Shown: in pieces, positions 44,091 to 52,792 of the stretch
How positions within the stretch are numbered: the stretch's first letter is position 1
Layout of the letters: every line of letters begins with the position of its first letter
DNA from: Streptomyces zingiberis
Lineage (GTDB): Bacteria; Actinomycetota; Actinomycetes; Streptomycetales; Streptomycetaceae
Assembly (NCBI RefSeq): GCF_012034935.1
Contig: NZ_JAATEN010000004.1
Span: 310,001-374,000 of the forward strand
Reading direction: 5' to 3'
Length of the DNA stretch: 64,000 nucleotides
Translations under genes and position numbers: made by a program
Notes under the pieces: model-generated
The model's database searches: none
What the model was told of the DNA's origin: nothing
What the model saw: only the letters and a program-made list of their open reading frames with translations

Positions 44091-45014
44091 TCAGCCCTTG
44101 ACCGCGCCCTGCATGATGCCGCCGACGATCTGGCGCCCGCAGATGACGAACATCGCCAGCAGCGGGAGGGTGCCGAGCAGCGCGCCGGCCATGATGAGCG
44201 ACTGGTCCCGTACGTAGCCCGCGCTGAGCTGGGTCAGGGCGACGGGGATCGTCGGATTGGACATGTCCAGGGCGATGAACGGCCAGAAGAAGTCGTTCCA
44301 GGCGTGCACGAACGTGATCATGAACAGGACGGCCATCGCGGGCCGGGCCACCGGCAGCACGATGGACCAGAAGATCCGCAGCGAGTGGGCGCCGTCCACC
44401 CGTCCGGCCTCGACCAGTTCGTCCGGCAGCGCGTCACCGAGGTACTGCCGCATGAAGAACACGCCCACGGCGCTGACGAGCGTCGGGAAGATGACGGCGG
44501 GCAGCTTCTGCCCCCAGCCCAGCTCGCTCATCAGCATGAACAGCGGGACGACGCCCAGTTGCGGCGGGACCAGCATCGTGCCGATGACCAGCATGAGCAG
44601 GGCGTTCCGGCCGGAGAAGCGCAGCTTGGCGAAGGCGAACCCGGCCAGGGTGGCGAAGAAGACCGTGGACAGCGCGATGGTGCTGGCCACGATGGTGCTG
44701 TTGATCAGCGCCTGTCCCATGGCGGCCTCGGTCCAGGCCGCCGACAGGTTCTTGAAGAGGTTCGGCCCCGGCAGGAACGGCGGCGGGGTCTGGGTGACCC
44801 GGGTGTTGTCGGTGGAGGCCGCCACCATCGTCCAGTACAGCGGGAACAGGGACAGCACCGCCGCCAGCACCAGCAGCGCGTAGGCGACGGGCCCGGCGTG
44901 GTGCTGGCGTCCGGCCCCGCCGCGCAGCGGCAGCCGGCGCGGTGCGGCGAAGGGCGCGGTGCTGCGGGGACGTTTGCGGGTGCCGGCCGGGCCGGGAACG
45001 GTCTCGGTGGTCAT
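44091..45014 (-). CDS. cebG: Cellobiose/cellotriose ABC permease CebG
   Basis: 307 aa from ATG at 45014 with AGGAGCGG upstream. A basic N-terminal tail precedes six helices of the CUT1 family, with the ATPase-contact loop LVEAGRVDGAHSLRIFWSIV. It lies 18 bp after cebF and 87 bp before bglC. With CebF it forms the channel for cello-oligosaccharides delivered by CebE. The energising ATPase (MsiK) is not encoded here. Confidence 0.95.
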   Translation of the reverse strand: MTTETVPGPAGTRKRPRSTAPFAAPRRLPLRGGAGRQHHAGPVAYALLVLAAVLSLFPLYWTMVAASTDNTRVTQTPPPFLPGPNLFKNLSAAWTEAAMGQALINSTIVASTIALSTVFFATLAGFAFAKLRFSGRNALLMLVIGTMLVPPQLGVVPLFMLMSELGWGQKLPAVIFPTLVSAVGVFFMRQYLGDALPDELVEAGRVDGAHSLRIFWSIVLPVARPAMAVLFMITFVHAWNDFFWPFIALDMSNPTIPVALTQLSAGYVRDQSLIMAGALLGTLPLLAMFVICGRQIVGGIMQGAVKG

Positions 45015-45032
45015 GGTGGTTACCGCTCCTGG

Positions 45033-46046
45033 TCAGGACGGACGGGACAGCAGGCGCTTGAGGACGCGCTGCAGGACGAAGACGAGGACGAGCAGCAGGA
45101 ACATCGTCCAGGCGACCGTCGCGGCCCGGCCCATCTGGTAGTTCCGCCAGCCCTCCTCGTACAGGAGCAGGCCGAGGGTCTGGTACTGGTTGTCGACCCC
45201 GCCCGTGATGCCGTTCGGCCCCTGACCGAAGATCAGCGGCTCACCGAAGAGCTGGGTGGAGCCGATGGTGGAGAGCACGATGGTGAAGACGATCGTGGGC
45301 CGGATGCCGGGGATGGTGACGGTGAGGAACTGCTGCCAGCGGGAGGCGCCGTCGATCGCCGCCGCCTCGTAGCGCTCGCGCGGGACGGCCTGCATCGCGG
45401 CCAGGTAGAGCAGCGCGTTGTAGCCGGTCCAGCGCCAGATCACGATGGAGGCGATGGCGAACTGGGCCGGCCACTTCTCGCTCTCCCAGTTGAGACCGTC
45501 GAAGCCGAAGAGGCCCAGCCCCCAGTTGATCATGCCGAAGTCGCGCTCGAAGATCATGGTGAAGACCAGTGCGGCGGCGCCGACCGAGGTGGCGTACGGC
45601 GCGAGCGCGGCGACCCGGAAGAACGCCCCGCCCCGCATCTGGTAGTTGAGCAGGTGCGCCAGGCCCAGGGCCATCAGCAGCTGCGGCACGGCGGAGATCA
45701 CGCCGATGGTGATGGTGTTGGCGACCGCGTTCCAGAACTTCTCGTCCTGCAACAGCTCCGTGTAGTTCTGCAGCCCCTGCCACACCATCACGTCCATGGT
45801 GGCCAGCTCCACGTCGTGGAGGGAGATCCACGAGGTGTAGATCAGCGGGTAGAAGCTGAACGCGATGAAGATGACGAAGAACGGGGCGATGAAGGTGTAC
45901 GGCGCGCCCCGGACGTCGAGGCGGTGGAGCAGGGCGCGCCGGCGCTGCCGGTCGTTCCCGCCGTCCTGGGCACCGGACCGTTTCCGCGGTCCGGCCGGCT
46001 GCTCCCGTGGGCCGTCGGCCGGGGGTGCCGGGGTGGAGGTGGCCAC
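45033..46046 (-). CDS. cebF: Cellobiose/cellotriose ABC permease CebF
   Basis: 337 aa from GTG at 46046 with GGAAGGAAG upstream. After about 45 polar residues six helices begin (YTFIAPFFVIFIAFSFYPLIY). The EAA loop is YEAAAIDGASRWQQFLTVTI. It is CUT1 family and pairs with CebG. The gap to cebE contains a strong hairpin that may lower its expression relative to the binding protein. Confidence 0.95.
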   Translation of the reverse strand: MATSTPAPPADGPREQPAGPRKRSGAQDGGNDRQRRRALLHRLDVRGAPYTFIAPFFVIFIAFSFYPLIYTSWISLHDVELATMDVMVWQGLQNYTELLQDEKFWNAVANTITIGVISAVPQLLMALGLAHLLNYQMRGGAFFRVAALAPYATSVGAAALVFTMIFERDFGMINWGLGLFGFDGLNWESEKWPAQFAIASIVIWRWTGYNALLYLAAMQAVPRERYEAAAIDGASRWQQFLTVTIPGIRPTIVFTIVLSTIGSTQLFGEPLIFGQGPNGITGGVDNQYQTLGLLLYEEGWRNYQMGRAATVAWTMFLLLVLVFVLQRVLKRLLSRPS

Positions 46047-46092
46047 GGGGGCTTCCTTCCGATCGATTCCATGCTGGTCCGCCGGGGCCGGG

Positions 46093-46127
46093 GGCCCGGG
46101 GCCGCCGCGGGAGGGCGGCCCCGGGCC
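46093..46127 (-). terminator. Intra-operon hairpin after cebE
   Basis: Arms GGCCCGGGGCCGCC (46093-46106) and GGCGGCCCCGGGCC (46114-46127), 14 perfect pairs, 7-nt loop. It lies 22 bp beyond the cebE stop and before cebF. Such structures commonly stabilise binding-protein mRNA or partly terminate transcription, giving excess binding protein over permeases. Confidence 0.75.
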
Positions 46128-46148
46128 TCACCGGCCGGATGGGGTGTG

Positions 46149-47453
46149 TCAGCCGACGGCCTTCTTGACGCGCTCGTCGGTGGTCTTCCGCGCCTCCTCC
46201 GGGCTCTTCCCCTGCTCGACGAGCTGGAGGCCCTGGGAGTAGAGGTCCTTGATGGTGCCGTCCTTGCGGCCGAGGACCTGCTCGTCGGGGATCTCGCGGG
46301 CGGCGTCACCGAAGATCTGGCCGATCGGGGCGTCGTTGAAGTACTCCGACTTGGCGCCGGACACCTTCGGGTCCTCCAGCGCCTCGGCCGAGGACGGGAA
46401 GTTGCCGAGCTCCTGGAAGAGGTACGCCTGCTGCTCGGGGGCGGTCAGCCAGGCCACCAGCTTCTTGGCCTCGTCCTTCACCGGGCTGCTCTCCATCACG
46501 CCGAGGAAGGAGCCACCCCAGTTGGCGCCCTGCGGCGCCTTGGCCACGTCCCACTGGCCCTTGTTCTTCTCGCCCGCCTTCTCGCTGATGTGGGCGAGCA
46601 TCCAGGCCGGGCAGACGGTGGTGGCGAAGGTGCTGTTGGCCAGTCCGGGGTCCCAGCCCGGCTGGAACTGGCGGAGCTTGGCGGTCAGGCCGGCCTGCGA
46701 GGCCTCCACGGCCAGGTCCCACGCCTCCTTGACGTCCGGGTTGTCCTGGTGGATCAGCTCGCCCTGCTTGTCGTAGAACTGCTGGGACTTGCCGTAGATC
46801 ATGGCGTTGAACAGGCCGGTTGAGGTGTCGAGGTAGGCGGCGTCGCTGCCCTTGAGGTCCTTCTTGAACTTCTTGCCCGTCTCGACGTACTCGGACCAGT
46901 CCTTGTCCCAGAGCGCCGCGACCTCCTCGCGGTCGGTGGGCAGCCCGGCCTTCTCGAAGAGGTCCCTGCGGTAACAGACGGCCATCGGGCCGATGTCCGT
47001 GCCCAGGCCGATGACCTTGTCCTTCGGGGTGGTGACCTGGCTCAGCTTCCAGGGCAGGAAGTGGTCGGCGCCCTTGACGTCCGACATGTCGGCGAACTTG
47101 TCCGCCTGGGTGTCGACGAGCTCCTTGGCCCGGCCGATCTCGATGCCCTGGATGTCCTTCATCCCGCTGCCTGCCGCCAGCCGCGTCTGCAGGGCCGTGT
47201 AGTAGGTCTGCTCGTCGCCGGCCACCTCGGCCTCGATGACGACGTCGGGGTTCTCCTTCATGTAGCGCTTCAGGAGGTCGGTCTCCTTGAAGCCCATGAC
47301 GCCGAAGAGGCCCATGGTTATCTTCGTCTTGCCGTCCGCGGTCTTGCCGTCGTCCCCGCTGTCCCCACCGCACCCCGCGACGAGCGCGAGGGAGAGAGCG
47401 ACCGAGACGGTGGCTACGACTCTTGTACCAACTGCTTTGCGGACTGTGCCCAT
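46149..47453 (-). CDS. cebE: Cellobiose/cellotriose-binding lipoprotein CebE
   Basis: 434 aa from ATG at 47453 with AGGAGG upstream. The signal peptide ends in lipobox LVAGC with lipidated Cys28; a short Gly/Asp/Ser linker follows. The SBP_bac_1 domain holds KITMGLFGVMGFKETDLLKRY, YTALQTRLAAGSGMKDIQGIEIGR, DIGPMAVCYRRDLFEKAGLPTDREEV and LVAWLTAPEQQAYLFQEL. CebE orthologues bind cellobiose and cellotriose with high affinity. It is the first gene of cebEFG-bglC, preceded by two CebR boxes and divergent from cebR. Confidence 0.95.
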   Translation of the reverse strand: MGTVRKAVGTRVVATVSVALSLALVAGCGGDSGDDGKTADGKTKITMGLFGVMGFKETDLLKRYMKENPDVVIEAEVAGDEQTYYTALQTRLAAGSGMKDIQGIEIGRAKELVDTQADKFADMSDVKGADHFLPWKLSQVTTPKDKVIGLGTDIGPMAVCYRRDLFEKAGLPTDREEVAALWDKDWSEYVETGKKFKKDLKGSDAAYLDTSTGLFNAMIYGKSQQFYDKQGELIHQDNPDVKEAWDLAVEASQAGLTAKLRQFQPGWDPGLANSTFATTVCPAWMLAHISEKAGEKNKGQWDVAKAPQGANWGGSFLGVMESSPVKDEAKKLVAWLTAPEQQAYLFQELGNFPSSAEALEDPKVSGAKSEYFNDAPIGQIFGDAAREIPDEQVLGRKDGTIKDLYSQGLQLVEQGKSPEEARKTTDERVKKAVG

Positions 47454-47529
47454 GACGTCCTCCTAGCGGCGGCGCAGGAAGCGCCGGAAGCTTGGCCGGT
47501 TGAGGCGGCCCCACCCCGCCGGACGCGGG

Positions 47530-47566
47530 TGGGATCGCTCCCATGTGCCGGATGGGAGCGATCCCA
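47530..47566. promoter_or_regulatory. Paired CebR operators in inverted orientation
   Basis: TGGGATCGCTCCCA (47530-47543) and TGGGAGCGATCCCA (47553-47566) each differ by one base from the perfect CebR palindrome and are reverse complements of each other. With flanking bases they form a 16-bp perfect inverted repeat with a 7-nt spacer. Box centres are 23 bp apart, about two helical turns, so two dimers would bind the same DNA face. They lie just downstream of the expected cebE transcription start. Confidence 0.85.
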
Positions 47567-47579
47567 CCGGGTTGCGAGA

Positions 47580-47609
47580 ACTGTGTGGGCCGCGAGCGGG
47601 CGACGTCAA
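47580..47609 (-). promoter_or_regulatory. Probable cebE promoter
   Basis: On the minus strand: TTGACG (47609-47604), 18-bp spacer, CACAGT (47585-47580). The -35 is good and the -10 is one base from TANNNT. The start would fall near 47573, with the CebR boxes at about +7 to +43. Confidence 0.55.
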
Positions 47610-47742
47610 GAACCAAAGTCGTCTCTGTTACGAGAACGTGTCCCGGCCCTTGCGGCCCCGGCGGCGCGGGCGCCGCCTTCTGGCACAATGCCGCTGCTGG
47701 GCGCCGTGTGCGGCGCGGCACCGGAGAGGAGGGCGGGGGACC

Positions 47743-48759
47743 ATGAGCGCCAGTGGGCGGCCAACTATTAAAACCGTGGCGGCGCGTGCCGGGGTGGGGC
47801 GCACCACCGTCTCCCGGGTCCTCAACGGGTCGCCGCTGGTCAGTGACGCGGCACGGGCCGCCGTCGAGGAGGCCATCAGCGAGCTCAACTACGTCCCCAA
47901 CTCGGTGGCCCGCTCCCTCGTCACCAGACGGGCCGATTCCATCGCCCTGGTGATCCCCGAGTCCGAGAGCAGACTCGGCTCCGAACCCTATTTCTCGGCG
48001 GTGATCCGCGGGGTGTCCACCGCCCTCGCCGGCACCCAGCTCCAGCTCCTCCTCGTCCTCGTGCGCGACCAGCGGGAACTCGACCAGTTCACCCGCTTCC
48101 TGGCCGCCCGCCGCGTGGACGGCGTGCTGCTGGTCTCCGTCCACCGCGACGATCCGCTCCCCGGCGTGCTGGAGGAGCTCGGCCTGCCCACCGTACTGGC
48201 CGGGCGCCGCACCGCCGACGAGACCCTCGCCCACGCCCATTCCGACAACCTGGGCGGCGCCGTCCAGGCGGTCCGCCACCTGCTGGAACGCGGGCGCACC
48301 ACCATCGCCACCATCACCGGCCCGCTCGACATGGACGTCGGCCACAGCCGGCTGCGGGGCTGGCGGGACGCGCTGCGCCAGGGCGGCCTGGAACCGGACG
48401 AGACGCTCGCCGAACCGGGCGACTTCACCGAGGAGGGCGGCCGGTCCGCCATCCGCGCCCTCCTGGACCGTCACCCCGCTCTGGACGCCGTCTTCGCCGC
48501 CTCGGACGTGATGGCCGCCGGTGCCCTGGCCGAGCTGCGGCGGCGCGGGCGGCGGGTGCCCGAGGACGTGGCGGTGGTCGGCTTCGACGACTCGATCATC
48601 GCGCGGCACACCGACCCGCCGCTCACCACGGTGCGGCAGCCGGTCGAGGAACTCGGGTGCAGCATAACGGAGTTGCTGCTGCGGGAGATGGCGGGGCCGG
48701 GGAGCGCGCCCCGCCAGGTGGTGCTGCCGACCTCGCTGGTGGTGCGTGAGTCGACCTGA
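47743..48759 (+). CDS. cebR: LacI-family repressor CebR
   Basis: 338 aa from ATG at 47743 with GGAGGG upstream. The LacI helix-turn-helix (IKTVAARAGVGRTTVSRVLNGSPLVS) and hinge helix (YVPNSVARSLVTRRADSIALV) are intact. The periplasmic-binding-like ligand domain follows: PYFSAVIRGVSTAL, RVDGVLLVSVHRD, DNLGGAVQAVRHLLERGRTTIATITG, DAVFAASDVMAAGAL and VGFDDSIIARHTDPPLTTVRQP. It is divergent from cebE, as in known Streptomyces loci, where CebR releases TGGGAGCGCTCCCA sites when it binds cellobiose or cellotriose. Four matching sites lie in this window. Confidence 0.95.
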   Translation: MSASGRPTIKTVAARAGVGRTTVSRVLNGSPLVSDAARAAVEEAISELNYVPNSVARSLVTRRADSIALVIPESESRLGSEPYFSAVIRGVSTALAGTQLQLLLVLVRDQRELDQFTRFLAARRVDGVLLVSVHRDDPLPGVLEELGLPTVLAGRRTADETLAHAHSDNLGGAVQAVRHLLERGRTTIATITGPLDMDVGHSRLRGWRDALRQGGLEPDETLAEPGDFTEEGGRSAIRALLDRHPALDAVFAASDVMAAGALAELRRRGRRVPEDVAVVGFDDSIIARHTDPPLTTVRQPVEELGCSITELLLREMAGPGSAPRQVVLPTSLVVREST

Positions 48760-49025
48760 GCCGGCCTGAGCCGGCCGCGCGCCAGGGGCGGCCGTGGCCG
48801 GCCGGGGGCGCGGGCCGCCGGGCGCCGTCCGGAAGCGGCCGGGTGACGGGACCCGGCCTCCCCAGGGGTGCCCGGGACGCGGGCCGGGTCCGGGGTGAGG
48901 TCGCGGTCCCCCGGCCCCCCGGGCCCCCGCCCTCCCCGGCGGCCGTGCGCGGGCCGGCGTCTCCGCCGCCGGGTGGCCCGGCGGCGCCGGAACCACGGAA
49001 GCCACCGCCCACGCGTGACGAGGCG

Positions 49026-49646
49026 TCAGCAGGGCACCGCGGCGGGCACGGCCATCCGGAACGGGCGCACCGCGAGCGCGGGCCGTGCCCGCCCGTGGCG
49101 CAGCGGCGGCAGCCGGTCCGACCACGCGGTGACGGTCAGTGCCTCCCGGCGCGGCCTCCCCGCCACCCGGCCCGGGACGAACAGCCGCCGGCCGGGCTCC
49201 CCGCCGAAGCCGGGCAGCGGAAGCGGCAGCGAGGGCAGCACGCCGGTGGCACGCCGTGCCGGGCCGAACGTGATCCCCGCGAGCAGGCCGCCGGCGTCCC
49301 GGACGGTGACCGAGGTGCCGTCGGCGGACCAGTCGAAGACGGCCGGCTCCTTCGGCAGCCCCCAGATCTCCCGGCCGCCGCGCACCGACACCGGGTCGTC
49401 CACCCACATCCGGCTGATCAGCAGCCCGGCGCGGCGGCCGCGCCGGACCAGCGGTCCCAGCGCCAGCTCGTCGTAGCGGAGCGTCCCCTCGCGATACCGC
49501 ACCACGCCCACCGCGATCCGGTGCCGGCCGCCCAACGGCCGCAGGTCAGGCGGCAGTTCGGGTGCCCGGCGCACCGGCAGCAGGCCGAACCACATCTCAC
49601 CCCGGGACACCCAGGGCGGGGGCGGCGGATCGGGAGTCCCGGCCAT
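49026..49646 (-). CDS. Acetoacetate decarboxylase (ADC)-superfamily protein
   Basis: 206 aa from ATG at 49646 with GAGGAGGG upstream. Blocks YRDELALGPLV-like (LRYDELALGPLVRRG), LISRMWVDDPVSVRGGREIWGLPKEPAVFDW and FGPARRATGVLPSLPLPLPGFGG match the ADC fold, including the GxPK stretch. I cannot confirm the Schiff-base Lys of true decarboxylases, so an ADC-like enzyme of unknown reaction is safer. It is cytoplasmic, with no operon partner; the DUF5133 gene at 49890 is divergent. Confidence 0.75.
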   Translation of the reverse strand: MAGTPDPPPPPWVSRGEMWFGLLPVRRAPELPPDLRPLGGRHRIAVGVVRYREGTLRYDELALGPLVRRGRRAGLLISRMWVDDPVSVRGGREIWGLPKEPAVFDWSADGTSVTVRDAGGLLAGITFGPARRATGVLPSLPLPLPGFGGEPGRRLFVPGRVAGRPRREALTVTAWSDRLPPLRHGRARPALAVRPFRMAVPAAVPC

Positions 49647-49889
49647 GACGCCCTCCTCTCGGCGGCTTCGGGTACGGAGGCCCGCCCCACCCGGCCGCCG
49701 GAGGGTCTCCGGGTCCTGGCGGGCCTTCTCCGCGCCACCCCTCCTACCCGCGCGAGCGGCCCCGGACCACCGGACCACCCGCCCGGACACCGAGTGAGAG
49801 AGTCGTCACAGGCGGCACACGGAAGGGCATACGTCGCGGAGGGTGGGGCACCCGATGCACGCATCACCCCTCACCCTCTGGAGGACCAC

Positions 49890-50147
49890 GTGCTGATGGC
49901 ACACCCCGACGTCCTGCGCGACCTCGTCGACCGGTACACGACCCTGCAGGCCTTAACTGCAGGTGGCGAGGTCACCCCGGAGCTGCGGCGCCGCCTGGAG
50001 GACACGGCCTACACCCTCTGCGTGACCACCGGAACGCGTGAGGTGGAAACCGCGCTGGACCGGGCGCGCCGGCGCCTGGCCGACGCCCCCGGCACGAGCG
50101 CCCGGACGCTACCGGACTCCCTGACCACCGCGGGGCCCGCAGCCTGA
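49890..50147 (+). CDS. DUF5133 domain protein (paralogue 2)
   Basis: 85 aa from GTG at 49890 with GGAGGA upstream. It reads VLMAHPDVLRDLVDRYTTLQAL, then RRRLEDTAYTLCVTTGTREVETALDRARRRLADA. It is a shorter version of the protein at 11204-11539: identical LMAHP opening and AYxLCVxTG block, without the long Ala/Pro tail. Function is unknown. It is followed 165 bp later by the DUF1360 gene in the same direction. Confidence 0.8.
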   Translation: MLMAHPDVLRDLVDRYTTLQALTAGGEVTPELRRRLEDTAYTLCVTTGTREVETALDRARRRLADAPGTSARTLPDSLTTAGPAA

Positions 50148-50311
50148 CCGCACGCCGACGGGGCCGCGCGGTGTGGCGCGGCCCCCGCACCGGCGCCGGA
50201 CCGCCGCGGCCCGGCGCCACCCGAGCGAACTGGAGCACCGATGCCCCGCACCCCCGAGGAACCGCGGACCGGCCCGTCCACCGGGCCGACCCACCGCCGG
50301 GGAGGCCGCCG

Positions 50312-50857
50312 ATGAACTGCCGCCACCGCGACGAGCGGTACGCCCCCGGCTCCGAGACCCCGCTGGGCGGCTACGCCGTCCTGTCGGGCACCTTCGCCAC
50401 CGGGCTCGGCCTGTTCACCCTGGCGATGCGGAGATCGGACCGCAGGCTGCCCGAGTCGGTGCCGCCCTGGGACGTGCTGGTCCTCGGCGCCGCCACCTAC
50501 AAGGCGTCCAGGCTGATCACCAAGAGCAAGGTGGCCGGTTTCCTGCGCGCGCCGTTCACCCGGCGCCAGGAGGACCTCAGCGCCGGCGAGGTCATGGACG
50601 AACCGCAGGGGCAGGGTCTCCGGCGGGCCGTGGGGGACCTGCTGGCCTGCCCGTTCTGCGTCTCCGCATGGACCGCCGCCGCCTTGACCTGTACCTACGC
50701 CGCGGCCCCCCGGGCCGCCCGGCTGGCGGCCTCGGGCCTGACCGCCGTGGCCCTGTCCGACTGGCTGCAGTACGCCTGGAGCCTCACGCAGGAGAAGGCC
50801 GAGGGCGGCGGCACGGGCGCGGCCACGCACGACGACGGCGGGAAGGACGGCGGCTGA
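50312..50857 (+). CDS. DUF1360 membrane protein
   Basis: 181 aa from ATG at 50312 with GGGGAGG six bases upstream. It has a hydrophobic N-terminal helix (about 19-39), the soluble block LGAATYKASRLITKSKVAGFLRAPFTRR, the hallmark LLACPFCVSAWTAAALTC and a final helix around 135-155. DUF1360 proteins occur in bacilli and actinomycetes with links to spore or cell-surface layers, but the activity is unknown. The Cys pair in CPFC is conserved in the family. Confidence 0.85.
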   Translation: MNCRHRDERYAPGSETPLGGYAVLSGTFATGLGLFTLAMRRSDRRLPESVPPWDVLVLGAATYKASRLITKSKVAGFLRAPFTRRQEDLSAGEVMDEPQGQGLRRAVGDLLACPFCVSAWTAAALTCTYAAAPRAARLAASGLTAVALSDWLQYAWSLTQEKAEGGGTGAATHDDGGKDGG

Positions 50858-51112
50858 CCGGCGGCCGCCCCGGCGGGCCGGCCCCGCGAACGCGCGAGAG
50901 GCCACCGGGAAAGCCCAAACGGGCCGGAACGGGCGGCCGCTGACGGCCCGCCGGGCCTGGCCGCCTCGTGGCTCCTCCGGTGCCGCACCGCGCGCGGGCC
51001 GGGCCCACCGGGCCCGGCCCCTCCCGCGTCCGGGGACGGCGCGCCCCGGCCCCACGGTGCAGCCCCGCTGCTCCACCGCCCTGGCGTCCCGTCGCCCCGT
51101 ACCGGTCCGGGC

Positions 51113-52792
51113 TCAGTTCTCCCGTGCGGTGAGCCGCAGCGCCAGCAGCGCGCAGTCGTCCGGCTTGTCGGCGGTGGGCTGATGGTGGAGGAACATCTCG
51201 CACAACTGATCGGCGGGGAGCCCGGCGGTGCGCATCGCCAGCTCCGTCAGCCGCTCCAGACCGACGTCGAGGATCTCCCCGCGCCGCTCCACGAGACCGT
51301 CCGTGTAGAGCAGCAGGGTCTCGCCGGCGCCGACGCGGGTCCGGCTCTCCGTGTAGGTCACCCCGTGCACCATCCCCAGCGGGGGTGCCAGGGCCCCGTC
51401 GAGGAAGCTGCTGCCCCCGTCGACGTGGACGAGCAGCGGCGGCAGGTGGCCCGCGCGGGAGTAGCACACCGCCCCGGAGGTCCGGTGCAGCACGAGATAG
51501 CAGGCGGTGGCCATGCGGTGCGGATGGTAGGCGCGGAGGAAGTGGTCCAGTTCGGCCAGGACCGCGGCGGGCCGCCGCCCGTGGCGCAGCACGATCCCGC
51601 GGAGCGCCGCGCTGATCTGCCCCATGGCGGTGGCCTCGGAGAGCCCGTGCCCGGCGACGTCACCGATGGAGAGCCCGATGTGCTCCTCGTCCAGGAGATG
51701 CACGTCGTACCAGTCGCCGCCCACGTCGACCAGATCGCTGCCGGGGGCGTACCGCCCGGCCAGTTCCAGGCCGTCGATCTCCGGCAGCACCGGCAGCAGG
51801 CTGCGCTGGAGCCGCTCGGCGAGCCGGTGCTCGTGCTCGTGGAGACCCGCGCGCCGCAGGGCCTGGGCGATCTGCTGGGTGACGGCCGTGATGTGCGCGT
51901 CGTCCGGCATCTCCTCCGCGGCCGGTTCCAGGCCGAGTTCACCGAGGAACAGCCCGTCCGCCTCCAGCGGCAGCCGGAGCGCCGGGCGCCCGGCCTCCCC
52001 GGGCTGCCCATTCTCCCCGTCCTCGCCGTCCTCCCCGGGGTGCCCGGCGGGCGCCCCTTCCCCGGGGGCGCCGCCGATCCGTTCCACCGTGGCCGGCCCG
52101 CCCTGCGCGGGTGGTCGCGGGCCGCGGTCGAGGTCGGTCCAGCTCCCGCCCGTGGGGGAGGGCAGGCCCTCGGCGGGACCGAGGGAGGGGACCAGCCGCT
52201 CGGAGTGGAGGGAGAGCCGGACCGACCGGGCGCCGAGCGCGGCCGGCGCGGTGTCGTGCACGGCCCGGACGACGGCCGCGGGGGTGGCCGCGGCGGCGAG
52301 GGCGGCGGTCAGCCGGTAGAGGTGGTTGAGCCGGATCCGGCCGGCCTGTTCGGCGACGAGCAGATGCTCCCGCTCGGCCTCCGCCGCGCGGCGGAAGGCC
52401 ATCTCCTTGTTGAGCGCGATGACCTGCTGGCTCAGCGCCACGAACTCGTCGGTGTGGTCCAGCCGGGTCAGATGGAGCTGGATCACCGGTTCCGGGCCGG
52501 TCCACCAGGTGGCCCGCGCCCCGTGGCAGCGGAACCGCAGCGGCCCCCCGCGCGAGTCCTTGATCCGCAGCGATCCGGGCAGCGGGTCGCCGCTGCGCAG
52601 CCAGTGGCCGAGGTGGCCGCGGAGGCTCTCGGCGTTCCCTTCGGCCAGCGCGAAGAGGTCGGCGTCCGGGCGCAGTTCCGGCATGAGCCGGACGGCGGCC
52701 GCGTTGGCGGCCAGCAGCCGGCCGTCGGCGGTCACCAGCAGCACGGGATGCGGCAGCAGCTTGGTGATCGCCCGGAACAGGCCCAGGCTCAT
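51113..52792 (-). CDS. PAS/GAF-SpoIIE-type PP2C phosphatase
   Basis: 559 aa from ATG at 52792, overlapping the preceding stop as ATGA. An N-terminal PAS-like domain (LLPHPVLLVTADGRLLAANAAAVRLM) leads to a coiled-coil helix (FVALSQQVIALNKEMAFRR), a GAF-like region with a Gly/Glu-rich insert (about 150-290), and the SpoIIE domain (about 330-559). Metal ligands lie in VDVGGDWYDVHLL, LSIGDVAGHGLSEATAMG, LYTDGLVERRGE and DKPDDCALLALRL. It probably dephosphorylates an anti-anti-sigma factor when its sensor domains are engaged. Translational coupling suggests that the MetOD1 protein encoded just upstream is its partner. Confidence 0.88.
   Translation of the reverse strand: MSLGLFRAITKLLPHPVLLVTADGRLLAANAAAVRLMPELRPDADLFALAEGNAESLRGHLGHWLRSGDPLPGSLRIKDSRGGPLRFRCHGARATWWTGPEPVIQLHLTRLDHTDEFVALSQQVIALNKEMAFRRAAEAEREHLLVAEQAGRIRLNHLYRLTAALAAAATPAAVVRAVHDTAPAALGARSVRLSLHSERLVPSLGPAEGLPSPTGGSWTDLDRGPRPPAQGGPATVERIGGAPGEGAPAGHPGEDGEDGENGQPGEAGRPALRLPLEADGLFLGELGLEPAAEEMPDDAHITAVTQQIAQALRRAGLHEHEHRLAERLQRSLLPVLPEIDGLELAGRYAPGSDLVDVGGDWYDVHLLDEEHIGLSIGDVAGHGLSEATAMGQISAALRGIVLRHGRRPAAVLAELDHFLRAYHPHRMATACYLVLHRTSGAVCYSRAGHLPPLLVHVDGGSSFLDGALAPPLGMVHGVTYTESRTRVGAGETLLLYTDGLVERRGEILDVGLERLTELAMRTAGLPADQLCEMFLHHQPTADKPDDCALLALRLTAREN

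Noticed and set aside
47743..48759. CebR as regulator of a thaxtomin-like virulence cluster
   Set aside because: CebR controls thaxtomin genes in S. scabiei, but no txt genes are in this window.
46306..49407. Minus-strand frame of 1033 codons crossing cebE and cebR
   Set aside because: It spans divergent genes and the CebR operators; composition is that of a shadow frame.
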